Below are positions 42,866-52,502 of a DNA stretch of 64,000 bases, piece after piece. Source of the DNA: Oscillospiraceae bacterium (GTDB taxonomy: Bacteria > Bacillota > Clostridia > Oscillospirales > Oscillospiraceae); assembly GCA_009777775.1 (NCBI GenBank), contig WRLE01000008.1, positions 85,841 through 149,840 of the forward strand. Direction: 5' to 3'. A model generated the notes under the pieces. It was given only the letters and a program-made list of their open reading frames with translations, searched no databases and had not been told where the DNA came from. Numbering within the stretch: position 1 is the stretch's first letter; each line of letters starts with the position of its first letter. The position numbers and the translations under genes were made by a program.

Positions 42866-45800
42866 TTATGATTTTTCCACCAAGCTGTTTTCCATGGCGG
42901 CAATAAGACTGCGAAGGCGGATACGAACAGCGCCCAGATTGCTGATGTCGTCGATTTTTAATTGAGTATATAGCTTACCGTTTGTTTCCAGTATTTCTCG
43001 AAGCTCATCCGTTGTGATGGCATCTGTGCCGCAACCAAAGGATACAAGCTGAACTAGCTGCATATCATCGTTTTCTATCACATATCTAGCTGCGTTATAC
43101 ATCCTGGCTTGATATGTCCATTGGTTGAGAACCTTGCGAGATTCCTTTGTCATGCGGCGGGAAACCGCATCTTCCGTAATCAAGACTAAACCAAGTGAGC
43201 AAATGAGTTCATCAATACCATGACTCACCTCGGGGTCGATGTGATATGGTCTGCCTGCAACCACTATGATTTGCTTACCATTTTTCCTGGCATAATGAAT
43301 ATAGTCATCTGCTTCGTTTTCAATTTCCGTTATGAATGTTTTGTAAGCGCAATACGCTGCCTTCGCCGCCTTTTTCGTTTCGCATTCGGGTATGGAAAAC
43401 TGCTCTTTAAAATATAGAGCAGATTTAGAAATAAATCCTTTTCTTTTATGTAAGCCGAAATAGGGAGTTAGAAAACGTATTGTTTTCAATCTTGGCATAT
43501 TCGCAGCCAAAAGCTCCGGATAATAAGCCACAACAGGACAATTGTAATTGTTATCGCTGATTCCTTCATCAAAGTTGTAAGGTAAACAGGGCAAAAATAT
43601 ATTATCAACACCCATATCAAGCAAGGACTCCACTTGTCCATGCATCAGTTTGGCGGGATAGCATACTGTATCGGAAGGAATCGTTCGCTGCCCCAAAATA
43701 TATAGCTCTCGGGACGATTTTTGAGATAGGACAATTTCAAAGTTCAACTTGGTAAAAAATTCAAACCAAAAGGGTAAGTTTTCAAACATATTCAATCCGA
43801 CGGGAATCCCGATTTTTCCCCTCTCACCTGTACCAAGTCCCTTCCCCTGCATCAAACGGAGTTTTTCGTATTTATACTTCATAAGGTTCGGCTCGGTTAT
43901 GTTACTTGTTCCAAGGGGAACGGAGCATCTATTACCAGAAATATAACGTCGTCCACCACTGAACATATTAATGGTCATAGAGCAATTGTTGGTGCAGGCA
44001 CCGCATTTTACTGGTCTGACTTCATGGGTAAACCCACTTAAATCGGCTTCTCCCAGTATAGTGGATATTTCCATTTTGCTATATTCACCAATGTTCGCAA
44101 AAACAGTGGTTTCTTGATTGCCAAAGCTATGGGAATGGGATGCGTGAAGTCCGAATTCCCAATTGTCAAGGGCAGCAAGAGCAGCACCATATGCACCCAT
44201 CAGCTCTGAAATTCCAGGGCGGGTTACTTGTGTGTCCATGATACGTTCAAAAGCTCTTAGTACGGCATCATTGAGAAAGGTTCCTCCTTGGACAACAATG
44301 TTTTTACCCAATTCCTCTGCACTGGTTGCTCTAATGACTTTATATATGGCATTTTTTACGATGGAAATCGACAAACCAGCAGATATAGCTTCGATTGACG
44401 CACCATCCTTTTGTGCTTGCTTCACGCTGGAGTTCATAAATACGGTACAACGCGACCCTAAATCCGCTGGTGCTAGAGCGAAAAGCCCCAATTTTGCAAA
44501 ATCATCAATGCTATAACCAAGGGCAACGGCAAAGGTTTCGATGAAACTTCCACAGCCTGACGAACAGGCTTCGTTGAGCATGATGCTATCAACCGCTCCA
44601 CTACGAATTTTAAAACATTTTACATCCTGCCCGCCAATGTCGATAATAAAGTCAACGTCTGGATTAAAGTATTTTGCAGCGCGTAAATGCGCCATTGTTT
44701 CCACCAGTCCCAAATCGAGATTAAAAGCATTTTTAATAAGCTCTTCGCCATATCCCGTCACAGCAGAACGAATTATCCTGATTCTGTCTCCATACCGCTG
44801 GTATATCTCTTTGAGCTGTTCTAATATAATTGTCACAGGGTTGCCTTTATTGCTGCTGTAATAGCTATGCAATATCCCGCCATTTGGTGCTATTAATACG
44901 AGCTTCGTTGTAGTACTACCCGCATCAATGCCAAGAAAAGCATCACCACTATACGATTCATTATCTATTTTTTCCGGTGTGGCTCCTGCATGACGAAGGG
45001 TAAACTCATCATATTCATCATGATTTTCAAACAATGGCATAATTGGACTTTCATCACTTGCTTCATCAGCTGCATTTTCCAACAAGCGCAATATATCATC
45101 ATAATCCTGAGCATTTTGACTCTCTGCGCACATTGCCGCTCCAATGGCTGCATAACACTGAGCATCTTGGGGAAAAATAGCTGTATTATCATCAAGTTCC
45201 AAGGTTTCGATGAAACGCTTTCTCAGTCCATATAGGAAAGTGAGAGGACCTCCCAAGAATACCAATTTACCTTTTAGTTCCCGTCCTTGAGTTAATCCAC
45301 CAACGGTTTGGTCAACCACCGCTTGGAATATGGACGCCGCAATGTCTTCTCTCCTGCCCCCTTGGTTTAATATGGGTTGTATGTCCGATTTGGCAAAAAC
45401 CCCGCAGCGAGACGCTATGGGGTAGATTTTTTCATAATTAAGTGACAAATCATCCAATTGAGAAACAGATACATTCAGTAATGTTGCCATTTGGTCAATA
45501 AAAGCTCCTGTTCCGCCAGCGCAGGAACCGTTCATTCGTTCTTCCAAGCTATTTCCAAAAAAGATGATTTTCGCATCCTCGCCACCAAGCTCGATGACTG
45601 CATCAGCGTCTGGTATGCGTGCTTTAACGACAGCAGCTGTTGCATACACCTCTTGAACAAATGGTAGTCCTGAAGATTTCGCCACACCTAGGGCTGCTGA
45701 TCCTGTGAGGGCAATGGTTGGCTTCTCGTCACCGATAACAACCGCTGCTTGTTTTAGTTGCTCCACAGCTTTTTCTCTCACTTGTGAATAGTGCCGCTCA

Positions 45801-45883
45801 TAGGAACTATATAGGAGTTCTCCCCCATCCGACAACACAATAGTTTTCACCGTTGTGCTACCTATATCAATACCAATTCGCAT
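42866..45883 (-). CDS. Large acyl-CoA dehydratase activase (two ASKHA ATPase domains plus DUF2229)
   Basis: 1005 aa. Two BadF/BcrA-type ATPase domains: GIDIGSTTVK at residue 4 with NGSCAGGTGAF (Cys121), and GIDAGSTTTKLVL near 318 with EACSSGCGSF (Cys440, 444). A DUF2229 region with C627GAC630TNNC634 and a C-terminal dehydratase-like part follow. Single-domain activases (such as HgdC) use ATP and a [4Fe-4S] cluster to push electrons into 2-hydroxyacyl-CoA dehydratases. These fused versions are common in anaerobic Firmicutes, but their substrate is not known. Partner gene downstream, 18 nt away. Confidence 0.85.
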   Translation of the reverse strand: MRIGIDIGSTTVKTIVLSDGGELLYSSYERHYSQVREKAVEQLKQAAVVIGDEKPTIALTGSAALGVAKSSGLPFVQEVYATAAVVKARIPDADAVIELGGEDAKIIFFGNSLEERMNGSCAGGTGAFIDQMATLLNVSVSQLDDLSLNYEKIYPIASRCGVFAKSDIQPILNQGGRREDIAASIFQAVVDQTVGGLTQGRELKGKLVFLGGPLTFLYGLRKRFIETLELDDNTAIFPQDAQCYAAIGAAMCAESQNAQDYDDILRLLENAADEASDESPIMPLFENHDEYDEFTLRHAGATPEKIDNESYSGDAFLGIDAGSTTTKLVLIAPNGGILHSYYSSNKGNPVTIILEQLKEIYQRYGDRIRIIRSAVTGYGEELIKNAFNLDLGLVETMAHLRAAKYFNPDVDFIIDIGGQDVKCFKIRSGAVDSIMLNEACSSGCGSFIETFAVALGYSIDDFAKLGLFALAPADLGSRCTVFMNSSVKQAQKDGASIEAISAGLSISIVKNAIYKVIRATSAEELGKNIVVQGGTFLNDAVLRAFERIMDTQVTRPGISELMGAYGAALAALDNWEFGLHASHSHSFGNQETTVFANIGEYSKMEISTILGEADLSGFTHEVRPVKCGACTNNCSMTINMFSGGRRYISGNRCSVPLGTSNITEPNLMKYKYEKLRLMQGKGLGTGERGKIGIPVGLNMFENLPFWFEFFTKLNFEIVLSQKSSRELYILGQRTIPSDTVCYPAKLMHGQVESLLDMGVDNIFLPCLPYNFDEGISDNNYNCPVVAYYPELLAANMPRLKTIRFLTPYFGLHKRKGFISKSALYFKEQFSIPECETKKAAKAAYCAYKTFITEIENEADDYIHYARKNGKQIIVVAGRPYHIDPEVSHGIDELICSLGLVLITEDAVSRRMTKESRKVLNQWTYQARMYNAARYVIENDDMQLVQLVSFGCGTDAITTDELREILETNGKLYTQLKIDDISNLGAVRIRLRSLIAAMENSLVEKS

Positions 45884-46004
45884 ATATCGCCCCTCGTGAT
45901 AAGCATAGTCTTAAAAATTTTCTCAACGTATATTATATCTTCAAATTGTTAGTAATTCAACCATTATACTAACATTATACAAATTAGAAATAATAATTTT
46001 ACAT

Positions 46005-46033
46005 TTGCACCCAATATCTTCTAATGATATAAT
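46005..46033 (+). promoter_or_regulatory. Probable uvrB promoter
   Basis: TTGCAC (46005-46010) and TATAAT (46028-46033), spacer 17 nt. No SOS box of the CGAAC...GTTCG type was seen between 45884 and 46141. Confidence 0.5.
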
Positions 46034-46141
46034 GATACAGTCTTGCTCCCAGCTTCGCTGAAATCGTAAGATATGATTTAACTTTCATCTGGGTGATATT
46101 TATTAAATAGCTATCGGAACACTGATATTTGGAGGGATATA

Positions 46142-48103
46142 ATGCCGGATTTTACCGTGGTCAGCGAATTTGAGCCTGCTGGAGGACAGCCGGAAGCCAT
46201 TGAAGCATTGGTTAATGGCATTTCCCTCGGCTTTAATGAGCAAACCCTTTTAGGGGTCACTGGTTCTGGTAAAACATATACAATGGCAAAGGTTATCGAG
46301 CGTATCCAGAGACCAACCCTGGTTCTTGCTCACAATAAAGCCCTTGCTGCTCAGCTTTGTAGCGAGTTCAAAGAATTTTTCCCCCATAATGCTGTGGAAT
46401 TTTTCGTTTCATATTACGACTATTACCAACCCGAAGCCTATCTACCCAACACCGACACATATATCGAAAAAGATAGCTCCATAAATGATGAAATAGAGCG
46501 ATTGCGCCACTCTGCCACATCCTCCCTTTTCGAGCGCAGGGATGTCATTGTCGTATCATCAGTTAGCTGCATATATGGCTTGGGAGACCCCATCGACTAC
46601 TCCAGCATGGTCATTTCCTTGAGAGTTGATAGGAATATGAGTCGAGATGAGCTACTTAGCAAGCTTGTTTCCATTAGGTATGAGCGCAATGATGTTGCCT
46701 TTGAAAGAAATGCTTTTCGCGTCAGGGGCGATACCGTGGAAATTTACCCCGTTTATGCTCGCGACCATGCCATTCGAGTGGAGTTTTTCGGTGACGAAAT
46801 AGAACGCATCAGCGAAATCAACGTACTTACTGGTGTGCCGGCGAGAACATTATCCCATGTGGCCATATATCCCGCTTCCCACTATGTTACAACGGATGAA
46901 AAGATTGAAAATGCAATTTTAGAAATAAAAGATGAAATGAAAAAGCGCATCGAGTATTTTGAAAGTGTAAACAAGCTTGTTGAAGCCCAACGAATCCATC
47001 AACGAACCATGTATGATATAGAAATGCTCACTGAACTCGGTTATTGCAACGGAATCGAAAACTACTCACGAATCATCACTGGGCGAACAGCTGGAAGCGC
47101 ACCAATGACGCTCTTGGACTATTTTCCCGACGACTACATCCTCTTTGTTGATGAATGTCATGTTACTCTTCCCCAAGTGAGAGCTATGTACGCCGGAGAT
47201 AGGTCACGAAAAGAAAACCTAGTAGAATATGGTTTTCGCTTGCCTTCGGCATATGATAACAGACCACTGACCTTCCAAGAGTTTAACGAGCGACTAAATC
47301 ATGTTGTTTACGTTTCTGCCACACCCAGCGAATATGAGCGTTCTCGTTCCAGCCAGGTTGTGGAGCAAGTCATACGTCCCACAGGCTTACTTGACCCCGA
47401 AATCTCTGTGCGTCCAGTCGACGGACAAATAGACGATTTAATTCATGAAATCAACCTTCGCTGCGAAGTGGGTGAACGCGTGCTTGTGACGACTTTGACA
47501 AAAAAAATGGCAGAGGATCTAACCGCCTACCTAACTGGTGCTGGTATCCGTATCAGATATATGCACCATGACATATCCACCACCGAACGCATGGAAATCA
47601 TACGCGATTTGCGCCTTGGTGAATTTGATGTTCTAGTGGGAATTAATCTTCTAAGGGAAGGACTAGACCTGCCCGAAGTTTCCCTTGTTGCGATTTTAGA
47701 TGCTGACAAAGAAGGTTTCCTCCGTAGTTCCACGTCCCTTATTCAGACAATAGGTAGAGCTGCTAGGAACGCTTCCGGACTTGTGATAATGTATGCTGAC
47801 AGACTCACGCCATCTATGAATGTGGCAATCACAGAAACCGAAAACCGCAGGATAAAACAAAAGGCTTTCAACGAAGCCCATGGAATTGTTCCCCAAACAG
47901 TCATAAAAAGTGTTCGTGGTTTATTGGAAATATCCACGAGGGATTCCGAGCATTTGAAAGCCAGAAGTGGTATAAAAATGACAAAACGCGAAATCGAAGA
48001 AGAAATCAGCAGGTTGGAAAAGGAAATGACAAATGCGGCAAAACTGCTGGAATTCGAATATGCCGCCGCGCTGAGAGACCAAATAATAGAACTGCGAAAA
48101 TAA
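46142..48103 (+). CDS. uvrB: Excinuclease ABC subunit B
   Basis: 653 aa, normal length; GGAGGG before the ATG. It starts [20 protein letters not shown], has Walker [13 protein letters not shown], the beta-hairpin region [12 protein letters not shown], helicase motifs LFVDECH and TIGRAARN, and the C-terminal UVR motif [18 protein letters not shown]-damage recognition and strand loading in nucleotide excision repair. uvrA and uvrC are not next to it here. Confidence 0.97.
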   Translation: MPDFTVVSEFEPAGGQPEAIEALVNGISLGFNEQTLLGVTGSGKTYTMAKVIERIQRPTLVLAHNKALAAQLCSEFKEFFPHNAVEFFVSYYDYYQPEAYLPNTDTYIEKDSSINDEIERLRHSATSSLFERRDVIVVSSVSCIYGLGDPIDYSSMVISLRVDRNMSRDELLSKLVSIRYERNDVAFERNAFRVRGDTVEIYPVYARDHAIRVEFFGDEIERISEINVLTGVPARTLSHVAIYPASHYVTTDEKIENAILEIKDEMKKRIEYFESVNKLVEAQRIHQRTMYDIEMLTELGYCNGIENYSRIITGRTAGSAPMTLLDYFPDDYILFVDECHVTLPQVRAMYAGDRSRKENLVEYGFRLPSAYDNRPLTFQEFNERLNHVVYVSATPSEYERSRSSQVVEQVIRPTGLLDPEISVRPVDGQIDDLIHEINLRCEVGERVLVTTLTKKMAEDLTAYLTGAGIRIRYMHHDISTTERMEIIRDLRLGEFDVLVGINLLREGLDLPEVSLVAILDADKEGFLRSSTSLIQTIGRAARNASGLVIMYADRLTPSMNVAITETENRRIKQKAFNEAHGIVPQTVIKSVRGLLEISTRDSEHLKARSGIKMTKREIEEEISRLEKEMTNAAKLLEFEYAAALRDQIIELRK

Positions 48104-48153
48104 TTACATATAATAAAATGTGAAATATTCACTAATAGAAAGGTGTGTTTATA

Positions 48154-48591
48154 TTGATTGCACTAGCATGTGACCATGGTGGTTTTGAATTAATGCAGCA
48201 AGTTAAAGCCCATTTGGATGAAAATGGATTTGAGTACAAGGACTTTGGTACTTTCTCCGAGGAGAGCTGCGACTATCCCGAATATGCCATCGCCGCTTCC
48301 CAGTCCATTAAAAATGGCGAATGTGATTTAGGTATCCTCATTTGCGGAACTGGCATTGGCATGGCGATTACTGCAAATAAAGTCCCTGGTATTCGCGCAG
48401 CCACTTGCACCGATACATATAGTGCCCAAATGTCACGTCAACACAACAATGCCAATGTGCTGACCCTTGGAGCCCGTGTAACAGGTCTTGGTCTTGCGCT
48501 GATGATTGTTGACCGCTTCCTTGGCACCGAATTTGAAGGTGGCAGGCATGCTCGAAGGGTTGATATGATTATCGCTCTCGAGTCTGATTAA
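48154..48591 (+). CDS. rpiB: Ribose 5-phosphate isomerase B
   Basis: 145 aa from the TTG at 48154 (AGAAAGG 10 nt upstream; a GTG at 48145 is too close to it). Family motifs ALACDHGGFEL, SCDYPEYA, catalytic Cys in GILICGTGIGMAI, and SRQHNNANVLTLGARV. It interconverts ribose 5-phosphate and ribulose 5-phosphate, and could also feed on the ribose phosphates released by the C-P lyase pathway (inference). Confidence 0.93.
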   Translation: MIALACDHGGFELMQQVKAHLDENGFEYKDFGTFSEESCDYPEYAIAASQSIKNGECDLGILICGTGIGMAITANKVPGIRAATCTDTYSAQMSRQHNNANVLTLGARVTGLGLALMIVDRFLGTEFEGGRHARRVDMIIALESD

Positions 48592-48614
48592 GCTAAAACA
48601 AAAAGGTTAATAAT

Positions 48615-48806
48615 ATGGCTAGATACGTACCAAAAACCTATAATAATAGGCGAATATTACGAATAATCATAGGCGCTGCCACTTCTGTTGTTTTGGCAAT
48701 CACAATTTTATTCGTTGTGCTTTTCTTTTCTCTAAGACCTTACTTTGTCACATATGAAGATGGTACACAACGTTTGGAAATACCCTGGCTCATGGAAGAA
48801 AGATAA
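48615..48806 (+). CDS. Small membrane protein, 63 aa
   Basis: AAAAGG precedes the ATG. A basic N-terminus (KTYNNRRILRI), one long hydrophobic helix (IIGAATSVVLAITILFVVLF) and an outside tail DGTQRLEIPWL. Follows rpiB closely. Function unknown. Confidence 0.55.
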   Translation: MARYVPKTYNNRRILRIIIGAATSVVLAITILFVVLFFSLRPYFVTYEDGTQRLEIPWLMEER

Positions 48807-48810
48807 TGGC

Positions 48811-49557
48811 CTATTCTTGCTCTTGAACCTGCTCCAGTAACACAAATCTCACCATTGTGCGCATACTGCGGTCTGTCATGCAAGTGAGAAGTGTTATATC
48901 CCACCCTGTGGCTTCAAGGACAAGTTCACCTCCGGACTTATGTACAGAGGAAATCTCAGTTGCGACATAATAATATGTTATGTCATCCTCCGTTGTAAAT
49001 GCGATTTGGTCGCCGACTTCATATGTGTCCAGACCTTTGAATTGGCTAGCTATATTGTGTCCTGCGATTACGAGCCGAATGGGTTTCTCATCGATAATAC
49101 CTGACAATCTACAACATGAAATTCCAAGTAGCGCATCTGTACATTCACCAATTACTGGAAGTCTTACGCCGAGCTTAGGTAAGCTTATAACTCCAATGGT
49201 CGTATATGATGGCATTGGATTATACCCACTAACTGCCACATCCAATCTGGGTTCTTCATCACGATTTTCCTCAGCGTTTGTATCAAATTCATCAGTTTCA
49301 ACAAATGACCAAATCGATGGGGAGCTGCTTCGTGTTTTCTCCCTCCGCTCGAGGGAAGATTCAGAAATTATTAGATCAGGTATTTCAGAAAGTGGAGGTA
49401 GATTTAGTTTCAGCTCCATTATCATATCAGCTAGTACCGCTGAAGATTGTTCTTGTGCTTTTTTGTTAAATATATAGTTATGTATAAAAATCCCCAAGGC
49501 TGCCAATAACATGACAGTACCGATGAATATAAGAATTGTGGAATATTTGCGCTTCAT
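48811..49557 (-). CDS. Sortase
   Basis: 248 aa from the ATG at 49557 (AAAGGG 11 nt upstream). N-terminal membrane anchor (STILIFIGTVMLLAALGIFI), an acidic linker, then the sortase barrel: IGVISLPKLGVRLPVIGE, catalytic His in VIAGHNIA, Cys in LLTCMTD and Arg in MRTMVRF. It joins proteins to the cell wall or to each other. The class is uncertain (B or D like). The surface protein at the left edge of the window is a possible client type. Confidence 0.88.
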   Translation of the reverse strand: MKRKYSTILIFIGTVMLLAALGIFIHNYIFNKKAQEQSSAVLADMIMELKLNLPPLSEIPDLIISESSLERREKTRSSSPSIWSFVETDEFDTNAEENRDEEPRLDVAVSGYNPMPSYTTIGVISLPKLGVRLPVIGECTDALLGISCCRLSGIIDEKPIRLVIAGHNIASQFKGLDTYEVGDQIAFTTEDDITYYYVATEISSVHKSGGELVLEATGWDITLLTCMTDRSMRTMVRFVLLEQVQEQE

Positions 49558-49628
49558 TTGTGCCAAGTCCCTTTCTCGCTTTAAGTCCCTATCCCTTACA
49601 AGTTTTCTCGTTGTTTGCCGAAAAGATT

Positions 49629-49664
49629 GCCGCAGTGCACACTGCCTAATGTATGCACTGCGGC
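49629..49664. repeat. Hairpin upstream of the sortase
   Basis: GCCGCAGTGCA and TGCACTGCGGC form an 11-bp stem over a 14-nt loop. It lies in the 5' region of the sortase on the minus strand. Confidence 0.6.
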
Positions 49665-50147
49665 GGAGCTATTGTAAGGAGGATACAATTTGCATTTCGT
49701 CTAACTCCGCTTACATTCCTTAAAAAACGACTATTTTGTATACAAAGTTCAGACATTTTTAACGCTATATTCATTATATACACATTTCGTCACATGAATG
49801 TTACAGTTTTTGCATATTTTAAATTGTATTGTTTGTTTTGTGACTATATTAATATCATATTTCTTTAGATAAATCCCGATAATTTTTATAGGAAATTTGC
49901 ACTTGTAAAATTGCTTGATATTTCAAGTATTTTTTAACACAATACTATATCGCTTACCGTTTAATATACTAATTTTTATTCAATAAAGACAAAAGCCATA
50001 GAAATCGCCGTCACAAACCATTGGCGCATTTTATCATTAATTTATATTTGTGACAAGAATTTGATTGCACTATGCAATTAAATCTGGTATCCTAGTGCCT
50101 ATCGCAAAAACCCAAAATAACGCATCTTTGAAAGGTCTTTATATCTC
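49665..50147. other. AT-rich gene-free stretch with GTCACA/TGTGAC motifs
   Basis: No gene is supported. GTCACA or TGTGAC occurs four times: 49789-49794, 49837-49844 (TTTGTGAC), 50010-50017 (GTCACAAA) and 50047-50054 (TTTGTGAC). The last two form an inverted pair. They could be protein-binding sites for the DUF1622 gene downstream. Confidence 0.4.
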
Positions 50148-50603
50148 ATGGAATTTATGCACGAATTATTGGAACACATCATCGACTTGGCTGTAATAAT
50201 CTTCGAGTTCACAGGTGTCATGGTCATATTTGTTACAGGACTCATTGGACTCGTGAATTACATCCGAAAAGATCCGCAAACTCGACTAAAAATCGCCAAC
50301 GGTTTTGCCACTGGACTTGAATTTAAACTCGGTGGAGAGATACTTCGCACAGTCCTATTGCGAAGCATCAACGAAATAATCATTGTCGGCTCAATTATCG
50401 TCCTACGTGCAGCTTTGTCCCTTATGATTTTCTGGGAAATTAAACACGAAGAGACCCATATTAAGGAGCTCAAAGAAGAAGAAATTCATTTAGCGGAAAT
50501 AGCACGAGAAGACACATTAAGAGAAGATTTAAATAGATGGGAACAAATGCTTCACAAAGCAACAGAACCTGTCGTTGTAAAAGACGACCAAAGCAAAACA
50601 TAA
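50148..50603 (+). CDS. DUF1622 membrane protein
   Basis: 151 aa; GAAAGG lies upstream. Three hydrophobic segments (IIDLAVIIFEFTGVMVIFVT, IINEI...VLRAALSLMIFWEI) fit the DUF1622 family. The C-terminal about 45 residues are a charged, probably coiled-coil tail (KELKEEEIHLAEIAREDTLR). Function unknown. Confidence 0.8.
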   Translation: MEFMHELLEHIIDLAVIIFEFTGVMVIFVTGLIGLVNYIRKDPQTRLKIANGFATGLEFKLGGEILRTVLLRSINEIIIVGSIIVLRAALSLMIFWEIKHEETHIKELKEEEIHLAEIAREDTLREDLNRWEQMLHKATEPVVVKDDQSKT

Positions 50604-50701
50604 AAAAGCTAAATGTTAAAGCTATATAAGTTATCAATTATATTTATATAGACATTACATTGGCAATGGCAGCTAGCTGGCTATTGTTAAAGGAAATAAA
50701 T

Positions 50702-50739
50702 ATGCTCGGACTGGAATTTACCAGTTCGGGCATATTTTA
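50702..50739 (+). terminator. Terminator after the DUF1622 gene
   Basis: ATGCTCGGACTGG pairs with CCAGTTCGGGCAT around AATTTA (13 bp with one G-T pair), followed by ATTTTAA. Confidence 0.7.
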
Positions 50740-50891
50740 ATCTAGCTTTAATCGTGAAATAACATTATTCCTTAACATAAGACTTCACTTTTCATGGGAT
50801 TTCTGATATACTCAATCTGTATCTTTTTCTAAGATTCTGATACAAACGAGATACAAAAATATGTGATTTATATAATGGATAACTTGGTATA

Positions 50892-52502
50892 ATGAGTAAA
50901 AACAGTAGCAATAATTCTAGTAATAATAGAAACGATGATACAGCAAATTGGGTCGGAATATTGATTATGATGATAATATTCTGGCCAATCGGGATTTTTT
51001 TGCTGCTTAAAAAGCTGAGGATTTTTTCCGACCCCGAAACAAGCTCTAATAGCCAGAGAAACAGGGCAAATAACAATAACGCCAGACGCAATAATACTGG
51101 AAATGCAAGAAACGCACAAGGAACAAACCAGAATTCACGTACACAAGGAAGTGAGTCTACTGCCGCCTCCGAAGCGGAAAACATCGCAAGGGAAGTCGCA
51201 GCGGAGCTTTCCCAAGCTGCTCGAGAAGCGGGAAACGCTGCGCGCCAAGTTTTTTCTGCATTAAAATCGGACTCTAAATCTCGCACTTGGGAATCTGCCA
51301 CTGGACAATCACAGTCATGGCAATCCTTGGCTAGCACATTCACTCGCAGTAGCACAACTGAAACAGATAAAAAAGATGAGAACGATGACTTTGCAACCCC
51401 ATCCCAAGCCCAAAGGGAAAAGGATAGCCAGGATGATTCCAAGCTAGCATCAGACACTAGAGGAGTCAGCCAAGAAAACAATTTTGTTGATACCTCTGAA
51501 AAAACAAAAAAATCCCAGTCTTCCAAAGATACTGCTATCGCAAAGGAAGAGCGAACAGCCCTTGACAAGAAATCAGGAAGATTTATATCATTTATATTAT
51601 TACTCATATCCTTTGCATTATTTATCTTGGGTGCTAGAACCGTTTACACCGCAGCACAAGCAATATGGCAATATTCGCAAAATCGTTGGTTCGATTTTTA
51701 TCTTGGAGTATTTTATTTAACTGGTGGATTTATTTCTTTTTTATCTCGTAATACTGTCGCAAAGCGTTTGGCAAGATATAGAAGATATAATGCTCTCTTG
51801 ACAAAACGAGACATTGTTTCCATAGAAGAAATATCTCAAACCCTTGGTTTATCATCAAGAACTGTCAAGCGTGACCTTCAAGCAATGATAGATGCAGGAT
51901 ACATCAACCAAGATGCATATATAAATCACAACACCAGCCATTTAGTCCTTTCATATATCTCTGCCGAAGATGCTCTTACTTCAGCTAAAAATGCAGCTAA
52001 TGCAGCCAATACGGCTATTGTGCCCGATGCAGCTCAAATGTCTTCCGATGAGCTCGTTGATATTCCCGAAAATCAATATATGGCAATTATTCAAGAATTG
52101 CGTGAGCTCAATATAACCATTCTTGATGATGACATCTCAGACAAAATCGATCGGATAGAGGATGTAACTGCAATGATTTTTCGTATTGTTGTGGAAAATC
52201 CTGAAAAACTACCCCAAATCCGTCGCTTCATGAATTATTACCTACCCACCACCATGAAGCTACTTCGTTCATATGCAACCCTGGAAAAGCAAGGTATTAA
52301 TGGTGAAAATATCACCTCGGCAAAGGAAAACATCTCCCGAGTGCTGGAAATGCTCGCCTCTGGTTTTGAGCAGCAATTTGACCAGCTTTTCAGATCCGAT
52401 GCCATTGATATAGCCGCTGATATTACTGTTTTGGAAAACCTTATGCAACAAGACGGCTTGACTGAGAGCGAACCAATACTCAAGACAATGGAAGGCGTAT
52501 AG
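50892..52502 (+). CDS. XpaC-like membrane protein with embedded helix-turn-helix
   Basis: 536 aa. A membrane helix near residues 20-42 (WVGILIMMIIFWPIGIFLLL) is followed by about 180 low-complexity polar residues rich in Asn, Ser, Gln and Lys, and then two helices (about 230-280). Residues about 305-330 are a DeoR-type helix-turn-helix: SIEEISQTLGLSSRTVKRDL. The C-terminal 150 residues (PQIRRFMNYYLPTTMKLLRS, SRVLEMLASGFEQQFDQLF) match the XpaC family of 5-bromo-4-chloroindolyl phosphate hydrolysis proteins. The combination suggests a membrane sensor or toxic-compound response protein. Its stop overlaps the next start by one base. Confidence 0.75.
   Translation: MSKNSSNNSSNNRNDDTANWVGILIMMIIFWPIGIFLLLKKLRIFSDPETSSNSQRNRANNNNARRNNTGNARNAQGTNQNSRTQGSESTAASEAENIAREVAAELSQAAREAGNAARQVFSALKSDSKSRTWESATGQSQSWQSLASTFTRSSTTETDKKDENDDFATPSQAQREKDSQDDSKLASDTRGVSQENNFVDTSEKTKKSQSSKDTAIAKEERTALDKKSGRFISFILLLISFALFILGARTVYTAAQAIWQYSQNRWFDFYLGVFYLTGGFISFLSRNTVAKRLARYRRYNALLTKRDIVSIEEISQTLGLSSRTVKRDLQAMIDAGYINQDAYINHNTSHLVLSYISAEDALTSAKNAANAANTAIVPDAAQMSSDELVDIPENQYMAIIQELRELNITILDDDISDKIDRIEDVTAMIFRIVVENPEKLPQIRRFMNYYLPTTMKLLRSYATLEKQGINGENITSAKENISRVLEMLASGFEQQFDQLFRSDAIDIAADITVLENLMQQDGLTESEPILKTMEGV

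Noticed and set aside
46005..46141. LexA/SOS box before uvrB
   Set aside because: Looked for CGAAC-N4-GTTCG-like sequences; none found.
50792..51607. Minus-strand 271-codon frame
   Set aside because: It lies opposite the low-complexity linker of the XpaC-like gene; its composition (Ser, Phe, Leu) mirrors the Gln/Lys/Glu/Asn linker and it resembles no protein.
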